17,575 nt of DNA from CAYLMG01 sp964568365 (GTDB taxonomy: Bacteria; Planctomycetota; Phycisphaerae; Sedimentisphaerales; Anaerobacaceae): contig CAZMQF010000042.1 in assembly GCA_964568365.1 (NCBI GenBank), positions 1 through 17,575 on the forward strand. Direction: 5' to 3'. The position numbers and the translations under genes were made by a program. This document shows, in pieces, positions 7,736 to 13,480 of the stretch. Position 1 is the stretch's first letter; each line of letters starts with the position of its first letter. Below the pieces are notes generated by a model. It saw only the letters and a program-made list of their open reading frames with translations, was not told where the DNA came from and searched no databases.

Positions 7736-8449
7736 TTACCCACCCGGCTCTGAGACCGGCTCAAAACCAATCCTGAGTTCACCTTTCCCGATATCAACTT
7801 TTATAATTCTTACCTTCTTATCTTCCGCATCGAAAATCGGCTCAAAGGGCTCATCATTCAGCAGCGAGCCGAGAATCTTGACTCTCCAATCGTCCGTATC
7901 AATCTCAATCTCGCTAAGTTGCTTCGTGTACATTCTTCGAGCCACTATCTTTGAAATAATAGTAACCGGCACAGCTCCGACCTTAGCTTTTGTTATGTGA
8001 AGATTTAAAAGTCCGTTTTCGTTAATTACCGGCCTGCCTGCGACTGTTATGATAAATTCAACCTCCTTTAGTCTCGCAGTCCCTATCAGGATTATTCGTC
8101 CACGCTCGAAAAAAACCTCCGGCGCAAAAAAACTGAACCCGTCGGAAAATTTAGGCCAGCCGGAGCTGGCAACCGCTTCGTTTATCTCTTCCTGCTTAAT
8201 TGCAATCTCGAAAGGCACCTGGCGCTGTGCACCGTTGTAAATCTCGGGCATCAATTCGTGGGTCCAGTATGTGCTGACCTCGTTGGTCTCTATCGGCTCA
8301 GGCCTGCTGTAGCGCATCGGCCGATACAGAAGCAGCGAAAAGAAAAAAAACAAAATCGATAAATCAATCAGAACCCAAAAACGCTTTTTGGTTTTGTGTT
8401 TTTTCCGCTCTTCTTCCTTTCCAGTTTTTGTTTCTTCTACATCTTCCAA
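7736..8449 (-). CDS. Hypothetical membrane-anchored protein
   Basis: I do not recognise this 237-residue protein by sequence. The first 23 residues are highly charged (Glu/Lys), followed by one membrane helix at about 24-42 (FWVLIDLSILFFFFSLLLY), so the N-terminus is probably inside and the rest outside. The outer part alternates hydrophobic and polar residues. It includes QEEINEAVA at 86-94 and a beta-rich stretch to about 171, loosely recalling YpmS/DUF2140-like anchored domains; that comparison is weak. The start is TTG at 8447-8449, because an in-frame TAA immediately precedes it and the next Met lies beyond the helix. AAGG about 8-9 bases upstream could serve as ribosome site. It ends 111 bases before the polyamine operon start and may or may not be co-expressed. 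Confidence 0.68.
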   Translation of the reverse strand: MEDVEETKTGKEEERKKHKTKKRFWVLIDLSILFFFFSLLLYRPMRYSRPEPIETNEVSTYWTHELMPEIYNGAQRQVPFEIAIKQEEINEAVASSGWPKFSDGFSFFAPEVFFERGRIILIGTARLKEVEFIITVAGRPVINENGLLNLHITKAKVGAVPVTIISKIVARRMYTKQLSEIEIDTDDWRVKILGSLLNDEPFEPIFDAEDKKVRIIKVDIGKGELRIGFEPVSEPGG

Positions 8450-8577
8450 TTATGACGCCTTTTTCTGAATTTCTCACTTGCTCCTTTTAAGTTGTATGAT
8501 TATAGTGTTTCAGACGAGCAGGAAAAAGTTTTTTTAAGATTTTATCAGCACTTTATTAAGGAAAGGTTTGTAAGAAT

Positions 8578-9528
8578 ATGCCAAGCCATTTTGCAGACAG
8601 ACTTTGCCAGGCCGTCAAAAGCAAAAAAACATCTTTGATTGTAGGCCTTGACCCCGTTTATAACCGTTTGCCTCCGTCGATAAAAAGCCACAAAGCTATG
8701 AATGACGAATTCGACGCCGCATCCGCCGTGGATGCCATCTTCGACTTCTGTGTCCAGACTATGAGAATCGTGGCTCCTATGGTCCCTGCAGTGAAAATAA
8801 ATATCGCTTTCTTTGAAAAATATCTCTGGGAGGGCATCGAAACATATTACAATCTCATCACCGAAGCAAATGACCTCGACCTTGAGGTTATCGGTGACGT
8901 CAAAAGAGGCGATATAGCCCATACCGCTGAAATGTATGCCGAAGCACATCTTCAAAATTCCGAGCTTGTCGGTCTCGAAGATACTATCTGCCCAGATGCA
9001 ATCACTATCAATGGCTTTGCGGGAACTGAGGCTATCGAGCCTTTTGCAAAAATGGCCGATACGCAGGGAAAGGGCGTCTTTGTTTGGGTAAGAGCAAGCA
9101 ACCCTTCTTCTGCTACCATACAGGATTTCGAAAATGCTGATGGCTGCAAATTGTATGAAAAGCTGGCGCAGGTTGTAGCTGAAATCGCCGACAAGCCTGA
9201 ACGTATCGGCCAAAGCGGTTACAGCAACGTCGGTATGGTCATAGCCGGCACAAGCCCGAAAGTATCGGCCGAGCTTCGGGATAAATATGAAAATATCCTT
9301 TTTTTAGTCCCCGGTTACGGCTCGCAGGGCGCTTCTGCTGTTGATTGCGTTCGTTTCTGCAAAGCCGACGGCACCGGTGCTCTGATAAACGCCTCACGCT
9401 CCATTATTTATGCTTATGAAAAACCAAAATACAAAGAGCAATACGGCAGCGACTGGAAACGATGTATCGAGCGGGCCGTCATTGACGCAAAAGTTGACCT
9501 CGCTGCCGCTATGCAGTCAAAACTTTAA
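8578..9528 (+). CDS. pyrF: Orotidine 5'-phosphate decarboxylase, type 2
   Basis: PyrF converts OMP to UMP, the last step of de novo pyrimidine synthesis. The 316-residue protein is of the type 2 group, which is longer than the E. coli enzyme. IVGLDPVYNRLP at 21-32 holds the first substrate-binding Asp. DVKRGDIAHT at 107-116 is the type 2 catalytic motif, with Lys109 and Asp112. LVPGYGSQGA near 243-252 is the phosphate-binding loop. ATG 8578 is preceded by AAGGAAAGG ending 10 bases upstream. Other pyrimidine genes are absent, and murD follows immediately on the same strand. Confidence 0.93.
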   Translation: MPSHFADRLCQAVKSKKTSLIVGLDPVYNRLPPSIKSHKAMNDEFDAASAVDAIFDFCVQTMRIVAPMVPAVKINIAFFEKYLWEGIETYYNLITEANDLDLEVIGDVKRGDIAHTAEMYAEAHLQNSELVGLEDTICPDAITINGFAGTEAIEPFAKMADTQGKGVFVWVRASNPSSATIQDFENADGCKLYEKLAQVVAEIADKPERIGQSGYSNVGMVIAGTSPKVSAELRDKYENILFLVPGYGSQGASAVDCVRFCKADGTGALINASRSIIYAYEKPKYKEQYGSDWKRCIERAVIDAKVDLAAAMQSKL

Positions 9529-9529
9529 T

Positions 9530-10903
9530 ATAAGTTTTGATTTCTGTGTCGGCAAAAAAGTCTTGGTTATGGGTCTTGGCAGGTTCGGCGGAGGAATCGA
9601 TGTTGTAAGATTCCTTCATAAGGCCGGTGCCGCAGTCACTGTCACTGATTTATCCTCAAAAGATAAATTGACAGAATCCATCAATCAGTTAAAAGATTGT
9701 CACCGAATCAATTTTCTCCTCGGAGGACATCAGAAAAGCGATTTTGAGAATGCCGATATAATAATAGCCAATCCCGCTGTCCCGCCAGGTAACGAATTTT
9801 TACAAATCGCCCGAAAAAATAAAAAACTCGTAACCTCGCAAATCGAAATCTTTTTTCAGCTCTGTCCTGCAAAAATCATCGGCATCACAGGCTCTAACGG
9901 CAAAAGCACAACTGCTGCCCTGACCGTACATCTTCTTAAAAATGTGAGCGACGAGCAACGAGCGACGAGCAACCACAATGTGTGGCTATCGGGTAATATC
10001 GGCAACCAGCCAATGTTGATGCTTTTAGATGATATAGAACCCGACGATTTGGTCGTCCTTGAGCTGTCGAGCTTTCAGCTCGAGCAGTTGGCTCAGATTA
10101 AAAAAGCGCCGCACGTCTCACTCTTAACAAATTTGACCCCAAACCATCTCGACCGTCACAAAACCTTTGAAAACTACTGCAGCGCAAAGGAAAATATCTT
10201 CAAATTCCAGAAGCTCGATGAAAACAATCCTGCTGTCTCGATTTTTAATGCGGAAGAAAAAAAAGCAAATCAATGGTTCGAAAAATACAATAATGTTCCC
10301 GGCAGAATTTGCCTGAAGTTTTCAGCAGATGATGTCACTGATGATATAAAAAATTGTTTCGAATTGCCCGGCCGGGCAAATCTTGCCAATCTCGCCGCCG
10401 CTGTGGCAATAGTAAAATATTTCGGCCTCGATGAAGAACAGATTAAAAAAACCTTGCCGGCTTTCAAGGCTCTGCCGCATCGCTTGCAGCTCGTTGCTGA
10501 AAAAAATGGCATCTGCTGGTACAACGATTCGAAGGCTACCACGCCCGAAAGCACAATTGTCGCACTTGAGTCTTTCGATAAGCCGATAATTCTTATCGCG
10601 GGTGGTTTCGATAAAAATATCGGCTTCGATTCTCTCGGCCTTGAAATCGCAAAAAGAGCAAAAGCCGCAATTCTTATCGGCCGGACCGCACCAAAAATCG
10701 CCTCCGCTATACGAGTATCGAGTATCGTGCATCAAGTAACGAAAATTTTATTCGTTGACTCTCTCGCCGATGCTGTTACTGCCGCCCGCAATCTTGCCGA
10801 GCGCGGTGACATCGTTCTTCTTTCCCCTGCCTGTGCCAGTTATGATATGTTCGAAAATTACGAGCATCGAGGCTACGAATTCTCCCGCCTGGTTACCGAA
10901 TAA
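9530..10903 (+). CDS. murD: UDP-N-acetylmuramoylalanine--D-glutamate ligase, start uncertain
   Basis: MurD adds D-Glu to UDP-MurNAc-L-Ala during peptidoglycan synthesis. The frame reads VLVMGLGRFGGG near 9560-9595, the GITGSNGKST ATP loop near 9880-9912, NLTPNHLDRH near 10129-10158, and LPHRLQLV then NDSKATTP near 10470-10550, so all core motifs are present. By comparison with the family, translation should begin just before FCVGKKVLVMG. No ATG, GTG or TTG lies there; in frame there is only ATA at 9530, the coordinate given here as a marker. Alternatives are TTG at 9494 or 9482, or ATG at 9410 or 9416, all inside pyrF, and ATG 9569, which would lose the first strand. Two short repeat insertions lie inside the gene. 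Coupling to pyrF is likely. Confidence 0.85.
   Translation: MSFDFCVGKKVLVMGLGRFGGGIDVVRFLHKAGAAVTVTDLSSKDKLTESINQLKDCHRINFLLGGHQKSDFENADIIIANPAVPPGNEFLQIARKNKKLVTSQIEIFFQLCPAKIIGITGSNGKSTTAALTVHLLKNVSDEQRATSNHNVWLSGNIGNQPMLMLLDDIEPDDLVVLELSSFQLEQLAQIKKAPHVSLLTNLTPNHLDRHKTFENYCSAKENIFKFQKLDENNPAVSIFNAEEKKANQWFEKYNNVPGRICLKFSADDVTDDIKNCFELPGRANLANLAAAVAIVKYFGLDEEQIKKTLPAFKALPHRLQLVAEKNGICWYNDSKATTPESTIVALESFDKPIILIAGGFDKNIGFDSLGLEIAKRAKAAILIGRTAPKIASAIRVSSIVHQVTKILFVDSLADAVTAARNLAERGDIVLLSPACASYDMFENYEHRGYEFSRLVTE
9946..9973 (+). repeat. 14-bp perfect tandem duplication inside murD
   Basis: GAGCGACGAGCAAC occurs twice in direct succession (9946-9959 and 9960-9973). It encodes a hydrophilic stretch reading roughly SDEQRATSNH between the ATP-loop helix and the VWLSGNIG strand, where a short turn is expected. 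It resembles spacer-type repeat DNA read through in frame rather than conserved protein. Confidence 0.75.
10712..10742 (+). repeat. Second repeat-like insertion inside murD
   Basis: CGAGTAT is repeated in tandem at 10712-10718 and 10719-10725 apart from one base (CGAGTAT, CGAGTAT after a shared C at 10719), followed by the related CGTGCATCAAGTAACGA. It encodes about ten residues (RVSSIVHQVT) between the helix ending IASAI and the strand KILFVDS, where MurD proteins normally have a short link. The repeat style is like the one at 9946. Confidence 0.5.
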
Positions 10904-10915
10904 AAGTCAGCAATA

Positions 10916-10931
10916 GCGCGCAAATCCGCGC
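10916..10931 (+). other. Hairpin after murD
   Basis: GCGCG at 10916-10920 pairs with CGCGC at 10927-10931 around CAAATC, 13 bases after the murD stop. A G-run follows rather than a T-run, so it is a poor terminator candidate on its own. Confidence 0.4.
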
Positions 10932-11037
10932 GGGGGGGTATTGAGAAAATCTGATTTTTTTGAAATTTTTTTTAATCCTTTAATCACAAGCACTTACATC
11001 AATTTCTCACTTCCGAAACAGCTCAAAATACGTCAAG

Positions 11038-11083
11038 ATCGCGCGGGGGGCTCCAAGTATGGAGGGGCATTAGCCCCCGCGAT
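11038..11083 (+). repeat. Long imperfect G/C-rich inverted repeat
   Basis: The arm at 11038-11052 (ATCGCGCGGGGGGCT) pairs, with a three-base bulge, with AGCCCCCGCGAT at 11072-11083. A smaller hairpin (CTCC at 11051-11054 with GGAG at 11061-11064) sits in the loop. It is the first element of the hairpin array before the HNH gene. Together with the rest of 10904-11229, this stretch holds no gene that I can support. Confidence 0.55.
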
Positions 11084-11115
11084 TGTTTTCGACAGAAAAT
11101 GCGGGGATTGGTTAG

Positions 11116-11145
11116 CCCCGCCATCGCCATGGCGGGGTCTGTTTT
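11116..11145 (+). terminator. Intrinsic terminator-like hairpin (first of tandem pair)
   Basis: CCCCGCCAT (11116-11124) and ATGGCGGGG (11129-11137) form a perfect 9-bp stem with a CGCC loop, followed by TCTGTTTTT. It could stop transcription from pyrF-murD. Confidence 0.6.
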
Positions 11146-11153
11146 TCGTTTAG

Positions 11154-11181
11154 CCCCCAACTTTATGTTGGGGGTCTTTTT
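11154..11181 (+). terminator. Intrinsic terminator-like hairpin (second of tandem pair)
   Basis: CCCCCAAC (11154-11161) and GTTGGGGG (11167-11174) form a perfect 8-bp stem with a TTTAT loop, followed directly by TCTTTTT. This is the most classical terminator in the window. Like its neighbours it is introduced by TTTAGCCCC. Confidence 0.68.
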
Positions 11182-11183
11182 AG

Positions 11184-11200
11184 CCCCTGCACCGCAGGGG
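11184..11200 (+). other. Hairpin just upstream of the HNH-AP2 ribosome site
   Basis: CCCCTGC (11184-11190) pairs with GCAGGGG (11194-11200) around ACC. It lies 12 bases before AGGAGG (11213-11218) and has no T-run after it, so it may shape the leader of the next gene rather than terminate. Confidence 0.5.
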
Positions 11201-11229
11201 GTAAATAAGCTCAGGAGGCAGGGAAATCT

Positions 11230-11895
11230 TTGTCGAACAAAACCTGTAAAAATTGTATTTACCTCTTCAGGGCTCAAAACTGCCCTGATACTTTTATCTG
11301 CACAAATAAACATAACGAGCCAGGCCGCCTTTTCATCCTCAAAGAAGACCAACCCTGCAGAAACTATTCAACCGCTTTTGTCACTAATCGCCCGAAAATC
11401 CGCCAGCCCGCCGACCCGAATACTCGCTTCATTCCTCTTACTAAAGGCAGGTTCGCTATCGTTGACGCCGGCGATTACGATTGGTTAAATCAATATAAAT
11501 GGCACGCATTCGTGAGACAAAAAAAATGGTTATATGCCGCTTGCCAGATCAAGAGAAAGAAAATTTTTATGCATAGGCTGATTATGAAACCTCCGCCTGA
11601 TATGTTCATTGACCACATCGATGGTAACGGCCTGAATAATAAAAGAGAAAATCTGCGCATCTGCACACCGAGACAAAATGCTTATAATCGTAAAGGCAAG
11701 AGCCAAGGCTCAAAATATAAGGGAATCATGTGGAACAAAAGAACAAGAAAATGGGTTACTCAAATCAAACATTGTGACAAAGCAATGCAAATTGGCAGCT
11801 TCAATAACCAAATCGACGCCGCTAAAGCTTACGACAAAAAGGCAAAAGAGCTCTTCGGCGAGTTTGCATATCTTAACTTCCCCGACGATGTTTAG
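11230..11895 (+). CDS. HNH endonuclease with AP2 DNA-binding domain
   Basis: This 221-residue protein looks like a free-standing homing-type nuclease. Residues 1-46 hold five cysteines (6, 9, 18, 24, 43), possibly a zinc-binding module. The HNH region spans about 95-150: His115 in MHRLIM, Asp128-His129 in IDHIDGNGLNN, Asn133 and Asn141. An AP2-type DNA-binding domain follows at about 161-216 (KYKGIMWNKRTRKW through AAKAYDKKAKELFGEFAYLNF). The start is TTG at 11230, supported by AGGAGG 11 bases upstream, a slightly long spacing. Such genes are often mobile on their own. It stands alone, preceded by an array of hairpins, in a repeat-rich part of the window. The target site is unknown. Confidence 0.87.
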   Translation: MSNKTCKNCIYLFRAQNCPDTFICTNKHNEPGRLFILKEDQPCRNYSTAFVTNRPKIRQPADPNTRFIPLTKGRFAIVDAGDYDWLNQYKWHAFVRQKKWLYAACQIKRKKIFMHRLIMKPPPDMFIDHIDGNGLNNKRENLRICTPRQNAYNRKGKSQGSKYKGIMWNKRTRKWVTQIKHCDKAMQIGSFNNQIDAAKAYDKKAKELFGEFAYLNFPDDV

Positions 11896-12016
11896 CCTCG
11901 CCGCTCGCGACGAGGGAATTTGTTATTGCCGATTGTTGCCAGGATTATCTTTTCTGCCGTCACATAGCGGCGTTTTAAACCTTATTAAAAGCAAACAACG
12001 GATGATAACGTAAAAC

Positions 12017-12574
12017 TCATCGTTGTTGCTTGTCCGAGTCCTCTGGAGCGCATTTTTGGGCGTATTTCTTTAACTCACGAATCAAACGCCTTGCGTGTTT
12101 TTCCACCAATTTCCACTTCCATAAAGATGGTGACTTGAGTTCGGGATGTGTATCGAACCAATTATTGGCGCGTTTTTCAGTGTTTACTGCGAAGCGACAC
12201 TTGACATTCGGCTCCTTCTTATAATCGAGTTGAAATTGAATAATGCCCCAACCTTTGATACAAAACCTGAAAGTATGACCGTCACATTTTTTTGGAACTA
12301 ACTTTATTTTCTCTTTTTTGACAAAACCCTTAGATTCTGGATAATAGACTGAGAAATACAGAAATTTATCTTTTTTTAATATTGCTTCATTTATGTAACT
12401 CATCAAATCTTCCGCGCTGTCAAAGAAGATAATATCTTCATCATATTTGGAATATTCCTCTGAAACCTTAGGCTTACCGAGTACATAAATTGCATTGATG
12501 ATTTTATTTACGTCGGTATTATTTATAATTTCTTCCCGTTGCATTCTTTTCCGCAAAATATTAACTATTCTCAT
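12017..12574 (-). CDS. Hypothetical protein, 185 aa
   Basis: I do not recognise this protein. It is rich in Lys and charged residues, has no membrane helix or signal peptide, and appears soluble. The middle, from about residue 50 (IIFFDSAEDLMSYINEAIL) to 120 (GWGIIQFQLDY), looks alternately helical and strand-forming; the C-terminus (ARRLIRELKKYAQK) is a basic helix. ATG 12572-12574 lies only 9 bases after a TATAAT box and has no ribosome site. It may therefore be a leaderless start, or the real start may be the internal ATG at 12542-12544 (residue 11). It converges with the HNH gene across 121 bases and is transcribed away from the repeat-rich spacer at 12575-12755. Confidence 0.62.
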   Translation of the reverse strand: MRIVNILRKRMQREEIINNTDVNKIINAIYVLGKPKVSEEYSKYDEDIIFFDSAEDLMSYINEAILKKDKFLYFSVYYPESKGFVKKEKIKLVPKKCDGHTFRFCIKGWGIIQFQLDYKKEPNVKCRFAVNTEKRANNWFDTHPELKSPSLWKWKLVEKHARRLIRELKKYAQKCAPEDSDKQQR

Positions 12575-12583
12575 TTACGAAAA

Positions 12584-12611
12584 ATTATAGGTTCCATACA
12601 TAAATAATCAA
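12584..12611 (-). promoter_or_regulatory. Candidate promoter for the 185-aa gene
   Basis: On the minus strand TTGATT (12606-12611) and a perfect TATAAT (12584-12589) are 16 bases apart. The predicted transcript start, near 12577, is almost at the ATG (12574). Confidence 0.45.
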
Positions 12612-12740
12612 CAAAAATCATAAATCTGCGTAAATCAGCGAAATCAGCGATTCAAATACCCTTCGTAATTCATTATTCCTTGTTGGATATTCGATATTCG
12701 TTTTCTTCGTGTTTCTTAGTGCCTTCGTGGACGAATAATA
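12602..12740. repeat. Degenerate dispersed-repeat spacer
   Basis: This spacer holds short decayed repeats and no gene. The 11-mer ATAAATCTGCG at 12620-12630 recurs inverted at 15998-16008. AAATCAGCG is repeated with small changes at 12632-12650. The TTAGTGCCTTCGTGG segment near 12716-12731 recurs, inverted and diverged, near 15490-15513. Confidence 0.55.
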
Positions 12741-12755
12741 ATCTACGACGAAAGT

Positions 12756-13115
12756 CTACTTTGACCTCCGTCTTTTTAACGTTTTTATCGAAGCTACTGT
12801 CATAGCCGTTATTTCGTTTATTTCTTCTATCATATACTGTAAAGTTTCTTTGGCAACTATTCCGCTTTCTATAAGCAGTTCCATCCAGTAAATCGATTCA
12901 TCTGCTTCCTCTTCGACTATAAAGAGCTTAGATATTGTGTCGGCTACGGCTCTTCCTCTGCATGCAGCGCGATAATTGGCACCAGCTGAAGTTGCCGACC
13001 GTAAAAGCTGTTTACCAATTACCTCTGCCGTTTTATTTCTGGGCAGCTTTTCAGCCAGTTTAATAACATTGAGAGCAAGAGTTTTTGTCCGCTGCTTAAA
13101 CATTTCTTCATTCAT
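12756..13115 (-). CDS. Four-helix-bundle protein (S23 / 23S rRNA intervening-sequence family)
   Basis: This small protein belongs to the four-helix-bundle family first seen encoded in 23S rRNA intervening sequences, and also common as a stand-alone gene. Typical features are FKQRTKTLALNVIKLAEKLP at the start, the central QLLRSATSAGANYRAACRGR and the acidic VEEEADESIYWMELLIESG. Its cellular role is not established. I chose ATG 13113-13115 (119 residues), not the ATG 13143-13145. The upstream ATG is made by a 7-bp tandem repeat, and its ten extra residues are encoded partly by repeat DNA. No ribosomal RNA is nearby, so this is the stand-alone form. Confidence 0.82.
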   Translation of the reverse strand: MNEEMFKQRTKTLALNVIKLAEKLPRNKTAEVIGKQLLRSATSAGANYRAACRGRAVADTISKLFIVEEEADESIYWMELLIESGIVAKETLQYMIEEINEITAMTVASIKTLKRRRSK

Positions 13116-13133
13116 TTTTAGTCTCTTCTCCAA

Positions 13134-13168
13134 TCCAAAATCCAAAATCCAAAATCTAAAATCTAAAA
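13134..13168. repeat. Five-copy 7-bp tandem repeat
   Basis: Three copies of TCCAAAA (13134-13154) are followed by two of TCTAAAA (13155-13168). The array sits 18 bases upstream of the preferred start of the four-helix-bundle gene. It creates a spurious upstream ATG at 13145 on the minus strand. Confidence 0.85.
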
Positions 13169-13184
13169 TGGATTAATACAAAAT

Positions 13185-13478
13185 TTATATAAAGAAGTCT
13201 TCCCCCGTCTCTTTCCGTCGGCAGCGAACTCTACTGCTTGGCAGACGCTTCCACCGAATAGCACCTTTTCGCGGACAGACCTCGACACAGCTTCCCTCCT
13301 GCCAGCACTCCTGCGGAAACAGAATCAAAGGAGGCTTGCCAGCCTCCGGATTAGGAGCGAATACATCGACCTGGCAAACCTCAACGCATTTATTACAGCC
13401 GTTACAAATATCAGGATTTATCTCCACGGGGAAGAAAGTCCTGTCACCAGGCACAACAAACGCAGTATCTTCTTTCAT
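13185..13478 (-). CDS. Two-cluster ferredoxin with an altered second motif
   Basis: The 97-residue ferredoxin should pass electrons to or from the flavoprotein encoded just upstream. Cluster motif I is C25-x2-C28-x2-C31-x3-C35, with Gln rather than Pro after the last Cys. Motif II reads C58-W-Q-E61-G-S-C64-x3-C68-P, so Glu61 replaces the expected second Cys. The cluster there may be [3Fe-4S] or a [4Fe-4S] with a non-Cys ligand. Cys86 in the basic tail is another possible ligand. The ATG at 13476-13478 lies two bases after the flavoprotein stop, and its GGAGG ribosome site is inside the last codons of that gene. The two are surely one transcript. Confidence 0.88.
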   Translation of the reverse strand: MKEDTAFVVPGDRTFFPVEINPDICNGCNKCVEVCQVDVFAPNPEAGKPPLILFPQECWQEGSCVEVCPRKGAIRWKRLPSSRVRCRRKETGEDFFI

Positions 13479-13480
13479 AT

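Noticed and set aside
11023..11352. Minus-strand open frame across the hairpin array
   Set aside because: It is formed by the repeats and the HNH gene antisense strand; its composition is unlike a protein.
13134..13168. CRISPR-like array
   Set aside because: The units are 7 bp with no spacers, so this is a simple tandem repeat. No other array and no cas gene was seen.
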